A stretch of DNA of 64,000 nucleotides from an uncultured Spirochaetota bacterium (GCA_944390575.1 CALXQJ010000010.1:124001-188000), one strand, 5' to 3'. Positions 44,333 through 54,250 are shown, counted from the first letter of the stretch. The notes: generated by a model not told the origin, from the letters alone. Numbers and translations are program-made.

Positions 44333-46270
44333 TTATAGTTGTCTTAATTTAACAGTATTATCAAATATATTCAATTTTATTATTTCACATATACAAGGTT
44401 TAATAAAATATTTGCCATTTTCTCTCTTAACTTCAATTTCTACTAAATCAAATAGATTTAGAAAGTCTAGTGTTTCATAATATTCAAAAGTATAATACTC
44501 TTTTAATATGTACCTAGACTTCATTATCTCATTAGATAAAGCAATAGCATCTTCTTGTTTCTTTAAGTAAGTCTCAAACTCCTCATGTGAGTTTATTCTG
44601 TGTCTTTTTTTTGCTTCTTCCTCATAATCAGTATTTTTGTATATAGACTTATTTAAATCATATTTTATAGAACAGCTTGATAAATACTCATCATTTTCTA
44701 CTGTTTTGTCAACTCTTCCCATTAACCATTCTTTTATTTTATATTTAGGAGTATTACCTCTAAACCTTGTAGATATAAAATTAATCTTATTATTATAAAT
44801 CTCTAATCTACCTTGTTCTAAGAATGATAGCTCACCTATAATATCTAAAGTAGTTTTTTTATTGTCATGATCTAAAACTAAAGCTATTTCTCTTGAACGA
44901 CTTTCTTCTAATTGCCAATTTTCTATATTATAATTTTCTTTAATGTATGATATATTTTCATAATCTTCTAATATCTCTCGCATAAACTCTAAAGACTTAT
45001 AAGGAGGTATATTAATTTCTGCGTATATTTCTATTAAATCATCTTTCAATTCTGAGCCTGATTCTCCTTTTCCTACACAAATACTTCTAACTTGTCTATC
45101 ACCTCTAAATATTAATTGTCCTTTTGCTTTATCTAAAGTCCATACTTTTTGAAGTCCATTTCCATCATTAAAGTCTCTATATTCATTAATAAATTGTTCT
45201 AAGTCTCCTGTTATAGTTTTTCCATTTACAACAACTTGACTATCAATTTGAGCTTTTTCTATAAAATAAATATGAGGTTTTAATTTATTATCTAATTTAT
45301 CTACTTTATAAACTATATCTTCTATAGGATGTCTACTTGTATCGCATATTTCAAAAACAACTTCTGGTATATTATCAGGTTCAAAAATATATGGAGTATA
45401 ATACTTTATAGGTTTTAATTTTACAGTAATACCTTTACCTGCTGCTAAAGTTCTACTTGTATCAATAGTATTTTCTCCATTTTCTACATTTTCTGGAAAT
45501 GTTTTAAGATGTGGATATTTATTTATGGAAAATACATTGTAGGGTAGTTCATTAGAAAAACTAGCTCTAATATCACTAGCTGTAATAGTTACTTTTTCTA
45601 AAAATGAATATTCAGGCTTTTGTACAAATCCTGAAAATATAATAACAGAATCATTAAAGCTCTCATAGTCAAATATTCTTCTAACTAAAAGCCTATTTCC
45701 ATAAATATTAATAAAATCATCAAAAAGTCCATCATCATTTCTTAAAGTTACACTCATTTCATTAGTTTGAATAGTATCGAAAGTTAATGAATCTCCTTCT
45801 ATATCTGCTTGATCTATTTCCTCAATACGTGGCTCTATATATAAATTATCTTTTATATAAACTAAGTTTCTATTTTCATCATACCATTCTCTAGTAGAAA
45901 ATATTCTTTTCACATTTATTAAAATACTTTTTTTAGAAAAAATACTATCAAAATTATTAAAGTGAATAGCTATATAATTAATATTGTTTTCAGTATATAA
46001 TAAATATGATTTGTTTTGATTATATAAATCTTGCCAGCTAAAAACTTCTATATAACCTCTATCATTATCAACATTAATAGAGCCAACATTAAAAATACTA
46101 TATAATTCAGATTCATTTATATTGTAAAGTTTATTAAAATATGAGTCTTCATAATTAGAATATATTTCACTAATAGAAGCAACCCAAACTCCACCACGAG
46201 CAGAAAATATTAAATCAGAGTTTAATACAGCTATATCTAATTCTATTAAAGTCGCAAAAGATTTTAGCAT
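44333..46270 (-). CDS. Putative tail tip / hub protein
   Basis: The 645-aa protein shows no recognised motif. It is beta-rich with segments such as SVTLRNDDGLFDDFINIYGN and VSGFVQKP-like folds (IIFSGFVQKPEYSFLEKVTI). In position it follows the fibre-like genes of the tail region, downstream of the tape measure. Similar-sized proteins in siphoviruses form the tail tip. Domain assignment is inference from order and size. Confidence 0.5.
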   Translation of the reverse strand: MLKSFATLIELDIAVLNSDLIFSARGGVWVASISEIYSNYEDSYFNKLYNINESELYSIFNVGSINVDNDRGYIEVFSWQDLYNQNKSYLLYTENNINYIAIHFNNFDSIFSKKSILINVKRIFSTREWYDENRNLVYIKDNLYIEPRIEEIDQADIEGDSLTFDTIQTNEMSVTLRNDDGLFDDFINIYGNRLLVRRIFDYESFNDSVIIFSGFVQKPEYSFLEKVTITASDIRASFSNELPYNVFSINKYPHLKTFPENVENGENTIDTSRTLAAGKGITVKLKPIKYYTPYIFEPDNIPEVVFEICDTSRHPIEDIVYKVDKLDNKLKPHIYFIEKAQIDSQVVVNGKTITGDLEQFINEYRDFNDGNGLQKVWTLDKAKGQLIFRGDRQVRSICVGKGESGSELKDDLIEIYAEINIPPYKSLEFMREILEDYENISYIKENYNIENWQLEESRSREIALVLDHDNKKTTLDIIGELSFLEQGRLEIYNNKINFISTRFRGNTPKYKIKEWLMGRVDKTVENDEYLSSCSIKYDLNKSIYKNTDYEEEAKKRHRINSHEEFETYLKKQEDAIALSNEIMKSRYILKEYYTFEYYETLDFLNLFDLVEIEVKRENGKYFIKPCICEIIKLNIFDNTVKLRQL

Positions 46271-46278
46271 AAAACTAT

Positions 46279-47373
46279 TTATCCTCTACTAAAGTATTCT
46301 ATTACTGCAGAACCATCTTGACCTCTATCCCCATTATCTACTGCACCATGATTATTACTATTTGTTCCACCACGACCACCTGAACCTACTATAATTTGAA
46401 CTCTACTACTACCAGCCATCATCTCTCTTGTTATTTCAACAATAGCAGCAGCACCAGAACCACCACCAGCTGAACTTATACCATTATTAGAACCATTTCC
46501 ACCATTTCCACCTTTTGCTAATGTTGTATTATGAGGTTCTAAGTTTCCACCATTTTTTGACATACCAGAAACACCATTAATTAATTTACCATGACCAGAA
46601 GCTATTCCACCTTCACCTGGTATAGCATCAAATCTATTAAAATAGCCTGTTTTACCACCTGTACAAGTTGTTATAACTTTTCCATTTATAGATATTTCTG
46701 ATTTACCACCAGAAGAACCATCAACACCTATAGTATCTAATTTTCCATAAGTACCACCTCCTCCTCCTGAAGTCATATGTATTGTAATACTATTAACTAT
46801 ATCAGGAACATTAAAAGTATGGGTCCCAGCTGACAAATTGACTGTATGTCTTTTTAGTACAACACCAGCTCGCATTATATCATTTATATTCCAATACTTT
46901 TTATCAACATAACCTCCTAATGCTTTACTATATTTCATAGAGATTCTTAAGTATTTTTCTTTTAGAATACCATTTTCTGATACATAAAAACCTCTATTAT
47001 CATAATCATACTCTGGAAAAATATCATTATTACTATTACTACCAACCACTTCTACTACTAAATAATCATTCATAGCATTTTCATCTACTTGTATAAGTTT
47101 TAGCTTAATATACCTTAAATCCATACTAGAATTATTTGTATTATCTATTAATGTTATATCTTCATTAGTCTCAAATAATCTACCTCCAAACTCACATATA
47201 CTACCTCTTAAAATATTAGGCAGTTCTCTATTATTATCATGCCAATTTGTAAGTTTTATTCCATCAAAAGCAGTATGTAGTAATCTCATCTTTTGCATTA
47301 ATATATTTTGAGTTCTGTAACTTTTTAATAAATCTTTTGGATTATCTTCTGGTTCTTGAATTAACTTAAACAT
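46279..47373 (-). CDS. Tail appendage protein with a Gly-rich C-terminal region
   Basis: The 364-aa product is taken from ATG ending at 47373, with AGGAG 9 bases upstream overlapping the previous stop. The N-terminal ~150 residues are related to the upstream gene product (MFKLIQEP against MFNLIEEA; QKMRLLHTAFDGIKL against QNMRYLYTSFEGIKL). The C-terminal ~160 residues are Gly-rich (GGGGGTYGKL, KGGNGGNGSNNG, VGSGGRGGTNSNN), like polyglycine adhesin tips of phage receptor proteins. It is likely exposed and receptor binding; this is inferred. Confidence 0.6.
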   Translation of the reverse strand: MFKLIQEPEDNPKDLLKSYRTQNILMQKMRLLHTAFDGIKLTNWHDNNRELPNILRGSICEFGGRLFETNEDITLIDNTNNSSMDLRYIKLKLIQVDENAMNDYLVVEVVGSNSNNDIFPEYDYDNRGFYVSENGILKEKYLRISMKYSKALGGYVDKKYWNINDIMRAGVVLKRHTVNLSAGTHTFNVPDIVNSITIHMTSGGGGGTYGKLDTIGVDGSSGGKSEISINGKVITTCTGGKTGYFNRFDAIPGEGGIASGHGKLINGVSGMSKNGGNLEPHNTTLAKGGNGGNGSNNGISSAGGGSGAAAIVEITREMMAGSSRVQIIVGSGGRGGTNSNNHGAVDNGDRGQDGSAVIEYFSRG

Positions 47374-47385
47374 AATCATATACTC

Positions 47386-47871
47386 CTAAAAGACTTCATT
47401 ATTATAATTATCAAAATAATGACCATCATAAATGCCATTTTTATAATAGATATTGTATGGTAGATATTTTATTATTGTATTGAGTTTTTTATTTATATGG
47501 TAAAATCCTCCTAATTCTTCACTATATATGGAATCTAAAGAATCAATAATATCTACAATAAGATTTTTTCCTTGATTAGCTAACTTAAATATAATATATC
47601 TACTTCCTTCTTCTCTTTTATATTTATCCTCTAAAATAATATCTTTAGTAGCCTCAAAAAAAGAAAAACAAAATAGACAGATAGAGCCTTTTTTAATAAT
47701 AGGCAAAGAGTATTTATTTTTATGATTTAATTTTATACCTTCAAAAGATGTGTATAGATATCGCATATTTTGTAATATTTTATTTTGTCTTTTATATCCA
47801 TTTTCTAAAGTTAATGGGATACTTGAAGCTTCTTCTATTAAATTAAACATAGCTATATTATTCTCTCTCAT
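47386..47871 (-). CDS. Short tail protein, N-terminal paralogue of the next gene
   Basis: The 161-aa protein aligns along most of its length to the first ~150 residues of the downstream Gly-rich protein (IKKGSICLF with ILRGSICEF, SRYIIFKL with LRYIKLKL) but has no Gly-rich tip. The ATG ending at 47871 is coupled to the preceding stop; an alternative start, Met8 (47850), would align exactly with its paralogue. A tandem duplication with loss or gain of the tip is the simplest reading. It stops at TAG, part of the SD of the next gene. Confidence 0.55.
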   Translation of the reverse strand: MRENNIAMFNLIEEASSIPLTLENGYKRQNKILQNMRYLYTSFEGIKLNHKNKYSLPIIKKGSICLFCFSFFEATKDIILEDKYKREEGSRYIIFKLANQGKNLIVDIIDSLDSIYSEELGGFYHINKKLNTIIKYLPYNIYYKNGIYDGHYFDNYNNEVF

Positions 47872-48770
47872 TTAATGCCTACTTCACGAAAAGTTAATTC
47901 GGTAGAATATTGATATAAATCGCTTTTACCTTTCTTAAAATCTATTTTATTATTTGTACAAACATAAATACCAGACTTCATATAGTATTTAGGATAAGTA
48001 AATATACACTTAGCTTTACTTGAATACTTTGACCTATTATACTTACTCATATTATATCTAGCATATCTAATATACTCATATTTAGATTTATATTTAGTTT
48101 TATTGTATTTAGTCTTATTATATCTCCCATAATGTTTATCAGATAAAGTAGGAGAAATAGTTCCCTCAATCCATACTTGCAGTACAAAAGGATAAAAATT
48201 AGAATCATTAAAAAAGTCTAATATTTTATCTCTATCTTTATTAGTTAAATGAGGAAATGATACTTTCCAAATATCATATCTTTTTACTGGTAATAATCTA
48301 TGATAATAATTATTAGTTATAGAAAAATACTGCTCATGAGTATAGTTAATAGTTTGACTTTTTGTTTTATCATGAGGAGGAAAATCTATAGCTTCACCTA
48401 TAATGAAATAACCACATTCTAACTTATCTTTATTCGTCTCTAGTCCATAGAACGTAACTTTACAAGTTGTATATTTTATAGGCTCTATATTATAAATAGT
48501 TCTTTTCTTATCAAGTATATCTATAAGATATACTCTTGTGTCTGTTCTGTCTGTTATTTCTATTTTTACTAAATATGCGTTGGTATAAAAAATAGCAAAA
48601 GAGTTTATAATTCCATTTCCTTCTACTTCTATAAAGCCTTCTGTTTTATTATCAAATCTACCAATATTAGCAGTATTATAATTAAATATATTATAAATAG
48701 GGAAGTAGTCATCACTACTAGAATAATTATAAGAGTAATTATTAAAAATATTATTATATAATAATCTCAT
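47868..48770 (-). CDS. Phage tail protein with a Lys/Tyr/Arg-rich repeat insert
   Basis: The 300-aa protein has beta-rich N- and C-terminal parts (residues 1-200, and YQYSTELTFREVGIK at the end). Between about 208 and 255 there is a repetitive basic-aromatic stretch (YNKTKYNKTKYKSKYEYIRY and similar units). It is translationally coupled to its neighbours on both sides. By position it is a distal tail or tail-tip component; no domain is recognised. Confidence 0.5.
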   Translation of the reverse strand: MRLLYNNIFNNYSYNYSSSDDYFPIYNIFNYNTANIGRFDNKTEGFIEVEGNGIINSFAIFYTNAYLVKIEITDRTDTRVYLIDILDKKRTIYNIEPIKYTTCKVTFYGLETNKDKLECGYFIIGEAIDFPPHDKTKSQTINYTHEQYFSITNNYYHRLLPVKRYDIWKVSFPHLTNKDRDKILDFFNDSNFYPFVLQVWIEGTISPTLSDKHYGRYNKTKYNKTKYKSKYEYIRYARYNMSKYNRSKYSSKAKCIFTYPKYYMKSGIYVCTNNKIDFKKGKSDLYQYSTELTFREVGIK

Positions 48771-49285
48771 GGAATTATACCTCTTCCACTAATCACTTTG
48801 ACACCTCTTTTACTTAAATTAAGCATAGTTTGTGCAACTACTTTGCCATCAAGAGTTAGTATTACAGGTTGATTATATTGAATACTATTATTAGCATCTT
48901 CAGAATTATTTTCTATATCTATCTTTTTAGTAGCATTAAATATTTGATCTCCAATTTTCCCTAAAACTTTATCTTCTAATGGTATAACAGCTTCATCACT
49001 TGCACCTTCACCAATGACAGCATTTATACCACCAACTCTATGCTCAATAAGTCCTCCCTTAGCTAAATATTTAGGCTCTGGAGGTCTTGCTTGTTGTAAT
49101 GCTGCTATTTGAACAGCTCCACCAGAGACTATACCAAGTAGAGTTGCATACGCTGATATAGATGCTGGAAAAGGTACACTCATTGCTGAAGCTATAGCAT
49201 TAATAGTAGCCTGAGCTAAAGAACTACTTGCTTGTGCTATAGACATCTTCCAACTTTCTAGTCGAGAGTTGTATTCTAGTCTCAT
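48767..49285 (-). CDS. Tape measure protein, C-terminal part behind an in-frame stop
   Basis: The 172-aa frame opens at an ATG ending at 49285 but is continuous with the upstream 911-aa tape measure: the TAA at 49307-49309 is followed in frame by KNYNNEKMRLEYNS. The sequence (SSLAQATINAIASAMSVPFP, LAKGGLIEHRVGG, EAVIPLEDKV) is typical of tape measure C-termini, with the AKGG and E-A-V-I-P blocks. It probably has no independent origin. It would be translated only by readthrough or reinitiation. Confidence 0.7.
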   Translation of the reverse strand: MRLEYNSRLESWKMSIAQASSSLAQATINAIASAMSVPFPASISAYATLLGIVSGGAVQIAALQQARPPEPKYLAKGGLIEHRVGGINAVIGEGASDEAVIPLEDKVLGKIGDQIFNATKKIDIENNSEDANNSIQYNQPVILTLDGKVVAQTMLNLSKRGVKVISGRGIIP

Positions 49286-49306
49286 TTTTTCATTATTATA
49301 ATTTTT

Positions 49307-52042
49307 TTATATCTCCATTTGCTTTAATTTAGCATCTTCTTCTATATCTATTTTAGCTAAAGCTTGTTCTTTTTCTTTTAGCTCTTCTTGTAGTCTTTCT
49401 TGCTCATATAGTCCCAAAGCTACATTTTGTCTACTTTTTATTTGTTTGATACTATTTAATAAACTTTGCTTTTCAGAGTTTTCCATTACACCTATAGCTT
49501 TTAATTTCGCTTGCTTTTCTGCTTCTATACCATCAAGTGCTATTTGCTTTTTATCTTCAAGTCTGTCTATCTCTCTTTCTATAGCATTAAGTTTTATTTC
49601 TGAAACACCAGAATATATATCATTAGCATAACCTAATGTGCTTTCAGCCATGTCAGCTAAATTAGTTCTAAAATAATCTGATATATTTTCTGTAGGAACT
49701 TTGTATAAATCACCAAACTTTGATTTTAATATTTCTACTTGCTCTGATGTTAATTCTATTTCTTTAGCAATATTCTCTATACCACTTCTAACTATTTCGC
49801 TTTTTTGTCCTTCTTGTTCTAACTCGCTAATTTCTTCACCAAATTGAGAAGCTACTTCCACTCCACGCTCATATTGTTGTATAGATGCTTCTATTTCCTT
49901 TACTAATTCTTCAAACTTATCAGCCTTAATATTATCAAAAGCATAGCCATAATTATCACTTAAATACTTTATTTGCTTACTATTTAAGTTTAATGAGGAA
50001 CTCATTTCAGACAGTATAAGTTCTATCTTTTCTTTTTTTGCCTCCAAAGCTTCAGAGTCGCTTATTTCTTTTCCCATAGCTCTTAAATTAGCAACTCTTC
50101 TTTGCTCTTCTTTTTCAGCTTCTTTTAATTCTTTTAGGTAATCTCTATATGATTTACTTCTTACTTTATATTCTGATGCTTGATATGCTGTTGCTGATGA
50201 TGCTTGCTTATTTGCTTGTGTAGTTTTTTCTGTAAGATTTATTTCATTTTTTGATAAATTTAATCGTGCTTGTATTTCAGCATTTAAATTTCCAAGTTGT
50301 TTCTTTAATGAAAATATAGTTTTTTCATATTCTATTATTTTTCTTTTTTCACTGTCTACTATTGCAAGTTGTGTATCAGAATCAGTCCCACCAAAAGATG
50401 CTTGCTTACTAGCACTATTCATAGTGTCTTCAGCTAATCTTTTTTTTTCTTCCCATTCTTTAATTTTAGCTTCTAAAGACTTTATTAATTGATCTTCTTC
50501 TGTACTTCTATAATTTTCTAATTTATTTCTTGCATGATCTATATATGTTATACCATCAATTATTTTAGTTTTTAAATTAGGGTATAAAGATATCAGTTCA
50601 GATGTTACTTCATTTAATCTTTGAGTAGCATTAGTATCTAACTCTTTAGACTTAGCTAATTTATTATACTCTTCAAATAAATTAGTATTCATCATAGCTT
50701 CTTTATTCATCTCAGAAGATGTTGCTAATAATTCTTTAGTTGTATTTAATAATTCCTTTTGTTGTTTATGAACTTTATATACTGCAGCAGCTAAAGCTCC
50801 AAATGCTGTTGCTGTTACTAAAATAGGACTTGCAACCATTATTGCATTTAATGCCTTCCATGCAAAACTTAAGCGTTCAATGGATATAGCAGCTGTCTTT
50901 AATGTAGTTAATGTAGCACTAAAAGTACCTATAACTTTTTTAGCACTAGTAATTGCTGAAGCTAATCCAACTATTCCTTGTAATGCAGGTCCAAGCCCAG
51001 CTACTAAAGTAACAAATGCAATACTTGTATTTTGTATAGTAGCAGGGAGTTTATTAAAAGCTCCTATTAAGTTTGAAATTTTTATTATTAATTTTTCTGC
51101 TATAGGTATTAAACTATCTCGAAAAGCTGGTAATAAAGTTTCATTTACTACAGGTATTAGATTGTGTCCCAACTCTATAATTAATGCAGAAACTTCAGCT
51201 TTGATTTTCTCGAAACTTCGTGCTGCTCCATCATCTATTTTAGAGAAAGCTTCATCAGTTGCTCCAGCAGAGTTGCTTACTTCCAATAAAGCATCTTGAT
51301 ATTTTTTTGCATTTTGACCAGATAAAGCTAAAACAGCATTGCCAGCCTCAACACTTGAAAACATACTAGTAACTTCTTTTTGATTTTTTTTAGCATGTGA
51401 AGCTATTAAGTCTAATGCTTCTTGAAGATTTCCTCCTCCTTCAATAAACTCTTTAAAAGATACTCCTGTTATATTCTTAAATTTTTCATAAGCTATAGAG
51501 CCTTCTTTATTAAGTTCTACCAATGCGGTTCTTATTTGTGTAGTTGCTACAGATGTTGGAGTACCTTGTGCAGTCATTACAGCTATTGCAGCTCCAATAT
51601 CTTGAAACTTTACTCCTATTGCTGAAGCTACTGGAATAACATTGTACAAATCAAATACATTACTTTGTGGTACTCCAGCTGATAATGTATCATATAAAGC
51701 AGGTACTACCTCTTCAGGTACTTTGCCAATCTCTTTAGAAAATTGTAATACATCATTTTTTAAGGTATTAAATCCTTCTTTACTTAAATTAGGAAGAAGA
51801 GTATATACCTCTCGCATTGCATTATCAAAATCTATAGCTTTTTTAGTAGCTAATCCCATAGCAGATGTAGAGGCTACTATGGGAACAGTAATAGTTTTAG
51901 TAGCTAAAGCTCCAAAATTAGCAAAAGACTTTCCTATTTTATTAAAGCCTTTTTCTAAATCTGTAGTTCTATCTTTAAGACGTCCAAATGCTTCTATAGC
52001 TTGGGAAGCATCAGCATATATACTAACATTTAAGCTACTCAT
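49307..52042 (-). CDS. Phage tail tape measure protein, main part
   Basis: The 911-aa protein has N-terminal NVSIYADASQAIEAFGRLKD, then the phage tail tape measure core (MREVYTLLPNLSKEGF, EIGKVPEEVVPALYDTLSAG and ASAIGVKFQDIGAAIAVMTA). Hydrophobic segments appear near residues 330-350 and 400-420, and helical coiled-coil sequence (~560-900) determines tail length. The frame stops at TAA (49307-49309), and 172+ further codons lie behind it in the same frame, so the natural protein was about 1090 residues. It follows the tail assembly chaperone with an 8-base overlap. Confidence 0.85.
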   Translation of the reverse strand: MSSLNVSIYADASQAIEAFGRLKDRTTDLEKGFNKIGKSFANFGALATKTITVPIVASTSAMGLATKKAIDFDNAMREVYTLLPNLSKEGFNTLKNDVLQFSKEIGKVPEEVVPALYDTLSAGVPQSNVFDLYNVIPVASAIGVKFQDIGAAIAVMTAQGTPTSVATTQIRTALVELNKEGSIAYEKFKNITGVSFKEFIEGGGNLQEALDLIASHAKKNQKEVTSMFSSVEAGNAVLALSGQNAKKYQDALLEVSNSAGATDEAFSKIDDGAARSFEKIKAEVSALIIELGHNLIPVVNETLLPAFRDSLIPIAEKLIIKISNLIGAFNKLPATIQNTSIAFVTLVAGLGPALQGIVGLASAITSAKKVIGTFSATLTTLKTAAISIERLSFAWKALNAIMVASPILVTATAFGALAAAVYKVHKQQKELLNTTKELLATSSEMNKEAMMNTNLFEEYNKLAKSKELDTNATQRLNEVTSELISLYPNLKTKIIDGITYIDHARNKLENYRSTEEDQLIKSLEAKIKEWEEKKRLAEDTMNSASKQASFGGTDSDTQLAIVDSEKRKIIEYEKTIFSLKKQLGNLNAEIQARLNLSKNEINLTEKTTQANKQASSATAYQASEYKVRSKSYRDYLKELKEAEKEEQRRVANLRAMGKEISDSEALEAKKEKIELILSEMSSSLNLNSKQIKYLSDNYGYAFDNIKADKFEELVKEIEASIQQYERGVEVASQFGEEISELEQEGQKSEIVRSGIENIAKEIELTSEQVEILKSKFGDLYKVPTENISDYFRTNLADMAESTLGYANDIYSGVSEIKLNAIEREIDRLEDKKQIALDGIEAEKQAKLKAIGVMENSEKQSLLNSIKQIKSRQNVALGLYEQERLQEELKEKEQALAKIDIEEDAKLKQMEI

Positions 52043-52571
52043 TTGTTACACTAATTTCCCATAATCCATTTTTCTCAACAGTTTCTTGCTTAAATATATA
52101 TGGTAGAGAAAAAGAGGCTACATAATATGATAATAACTTAGATAAACTCATATTCATCATAGTCTCTTCACTCCAACTATATGTATTAGCTAAATGAGCA
52201 AGTAATTTAATTAATTCTAACTTTACTCTTCTTTTTTTTTTATTTTCATTTCTTTCAGAATCACTACCAGCTGATAAAAATGAGTTAAATATCATACTAA
52301 GTATTTTTAAAAGCTGATCATAATTAAACTTTTTTTCTATATCTTCTAAAGTTGCTTTTGGATACTGCCTAATAATTATAGGAACTACTATCTCATTAAT
52401 GCAAAACTCCATATCCAACTCTTTACCACTCTTAATTGCTTTATAATATTCTTGTACTTTTAATGCTACTTTAAGAGGTATATCATTAACATTAATTTTA
52501 TAATCTCCTAACTTAGCATATAAAGCTTTCTTAGTAGTAAAATCTTCTAAATCTACTATTTCTAATTCCAT
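52035..52571 (-). CDS. Tail assembly chaperone (gpG-like)
   Basis: The 178-aa product starts at the ATG ending at 52571 (MELEIVDLEDFTTKKALY), 7 bases after GAGGAG; the frame is open 5 codons earlier. Its position between the major tail protein and the tape measure, and its overlap with the latter, is where siphoviruses encode tail assembly chaperones. No slippery frameshift product with a T extension is apparent. It is helical, with a basic stretch (ENKKKRRVKLELIK). Confidence 0.55.
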   Translation of the reverse strand: MELEIVDLEDFTTKKALYAKLGDYKINVNDIPLKVALKVQEYYKAIKSGKELDMEFCINEIVVPIIIRQYPKATLEDIEKKFNYDQLLKILSMIFNSFLSAGSDSERNENKKKRRVKLELIKLLAHLANTYSWSEETMMNMSLSKLLSYYVASFSLPYIFKQETVEKNGLWEISVTNE

Positions 52572-52575
52572 ATAG

Positions 52576-53388
52576 TTACTCCTCACTTGCTACGCATTGT
52601 TCATCTTCAAACCATGCTAATTGCTCACCTGCTTTTTGACTTCCAGCGGTAGTGGCTGTAAATGTTAATTTATTGATCATTACATCTTGAGCTTTATCTG
52701 CAGGGAAATTAAACTCTAAGCCATTAGCTACAGAAGCTTGAGGAATGTATATTCTTAATTCTTTTCCTTCTGCATTAGTATTTACTATCATAATACAACG
52801 AGGTTTAATAGTTGCTGCATTTCCTCCTGTAGTCATTCTAACCATTTTAGCAGGTGTTTGAGTAAATGTGATTATAATAGTATCTATACTAGGCTTAACA
52901 TTTTCATCTATTATTGTTATTCCATTAGAGTCTGTCTTAGTATATGAAGTGTCTTCTTCTAAAGAAATATTTCCTGTAGGTTGTCTTTTTTCTACTTTAG
53001 TAATAGATATTGCTGAACCATCTGCATTTTTAAAAGGTACTTTAATAAGCTCGTCTCTTGTATAAGTACCTGCTTCTACTATATATTCTCTAGTAATTTG
53101 AGTCTTACCATCATAACTTGATAAATTGTCTATTCCACCACGCATATTAGCATAGTTTTCAAAGTTAATCTCAAGATTATCTAATGATACCTCTATTTTG
53201 TGTTCACTAGTAAGACTTGCTATAACTCCTGCATTATCACTTTCTATATCCGAAGTAGAAATAGATTCTTTAAGTGAAACACTTCTAGCAGCACCTATAT
53301 TAACTAACTTATCAAATCTTTCACCAATTAACACTGTAGCAGAACCATATCTTACTGTTTTTCTATTTTGTACACTTGTTTGAGACAT
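52576..53388 (-). CDS. Major tail (tube) protein
   Basis: The 270-aa protein begins SQTSVQNRKTVRYGSATVLI. Beta-rich segments, an early VNIGAARSVSL and a later KVEKRQPTGNIS insertion are followed by NKLTFTATTAGSQK, as in tail tube proteins of the siphovirus Gp17/phi13-type. Its place, after the tail completion genes and before the chaperone, supports the call. It likely forms the hexameric tail tube. Confidence 0.65.
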   Translation of the reverse strand: MSQTSVQNRKTVRYGSATVLIGERFDKLVNIGAARSVSLKESISTSDIESDNAGVIASLTSEHKIEVSLDNLEINFENYANMRGGIDNLSSYDGKTQITREYIVEAGTYTRDELIKVPFKNADGSAISITKVEKRQPTGNISLEEDTSYTKTDSNGITIIDENVKPSIDTIIITFTQTPAKMVRMTTGGNAATIKPRCIMIVNTNAEGKELRIYIPQASVANGLEFNFPADKAQDVMINKLTFTATTAGSQKAGEQLAWFEDEQCVASEE

Positions 53389-53405
53389 TTTTATTTACTC
53401 CTTTT

Positions 53406-53780
53406 TTAATATTTATATAATATTTCTATTATGCTAATAGCTTGATAAAAATTAGAATCAAAAGTCTGTGTTTCATTGCTTATAGTACAACCGCATATTT
53501 CTATATCATTTATACTTGTACATAGACTAGTAAAATGTTTTCCTATTTCTCTTTGTATTTCTATTGCAGTATTAAGAGTAGGGGAATATGTAGCTATTTG
53601 ATATATACATCTATTATAACAAAAGTCATAGTTTGGTTTATTTGAGACTAAAGAATAAACTATATAGTTATTTTGACTATTTATATTAGAATCAGAGACA
53701 AAGTCAAAATAAGCTCCTTTTATTTGATATGAGCTTTTTTCTATTACTTTTTGTAATTGATTGTATATAACTTTATGCAT
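53406..53780 (-). CDS. Tail completion/terminator-type protein
   Basis: The 124-aa protein (MHKVIYNQLQKVIEKSSYQI) has the size and position of DUF3168/gp17-type tail terminators between HK97 gp10-like and tail tube genes. The sequence YSLVSNKPNYDFCYNR and the central EIQREIGKHFTSL region are consistent with the fold, but I claim no direct match. Confidence 0.5.
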   Translation of the reverse strand: MHKVIYNQLQKVIEKSSYQIKGAYFDFVSDSNINSQNNYIVYSLVSNKPNYDFCYNRCIYQIATYSPTLNTAIEIQREIGKHFTSLCTSINDIEICGCTISNETQTFDSNFYQAISIIEILYKY

Positions 53781-53781
53781 A

Positions 53782-54246
53782 TTATTTTCCGAACTTTTTA
53801 CTTTCTTCTATTGCTTTTCTTACTTCATTTTTAATAGATAGCTCTATAGCTCCTTTATTTTTTTCAAATGATGGTATTAAAAGTGGATTAGGTTTTTGAT
53901 TTATAGTTCCATATTCAGGAAATCTTACATAAAATCTATCACCATTTTCTTTATACCATTTTGACTTATTTTTACTCGGTACTGTTCCTTTTTTTTTCTC
54001 TATAGTTCCTACTTGAATAGCTGCAAATGTATCACTTTTTTTAGAAGACTTTTTTTCTTTTGTAGTATAGTATTTATTTTCTGTCCAACCTCTAGCTTTA
54101 GCTTCTGCATTAACTTCTTTTTCTAATTTTTTAGCAGCTTTTTTAGAACCAGTTCTAATGGCTTCTTTAAAATTCCATCCTAATTCTTCTAACTGTTTTC
54201 TAAACTCATCTAAACCATTAATATTTATAGAGGTTCTTACAGCCAT
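53782..54246 (-). CDS. HK97 gp10-like head-tail / tail completion protein
   Basis: The 154-aa basic protein opens VRTSININGLDEFRKQLEEL and has the KKAAKKLEKEVNAEAKARGW stretch and YVRFPEYGTINQKPNPLLIP. G-x-x-x-QKPNPF-type ends with F/P are the gp10 family signature (consensus xEYGTSKQPAHPFLRPAFE). It helps close the head-tail joint. It overlaps nothing and sits 4 bases from the adaptor gene. Confidence 0.8.
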   Translation of the reverse strand: MAVRTSININGLDEFRKQLEELGWNFKEAIRTGSKKAAKKLEKEVNAEAKARGWTENKYYTTKEKKSSKKSDTFAAIQVGTIEKKKGTVPSKNKSKWYKENGDRFYVRFPEYGTINQKPNPLLIPSFEKNKGAIELSIKNEVRKAIEESKKFGK

Positions 54247-54250
54247 ACTC

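Noticed and set aside
49446-52064. Several plus-strand frames of 60-140 aa
   Set aside because: They are antisense to the tape measure gene and have no ribosome sites.
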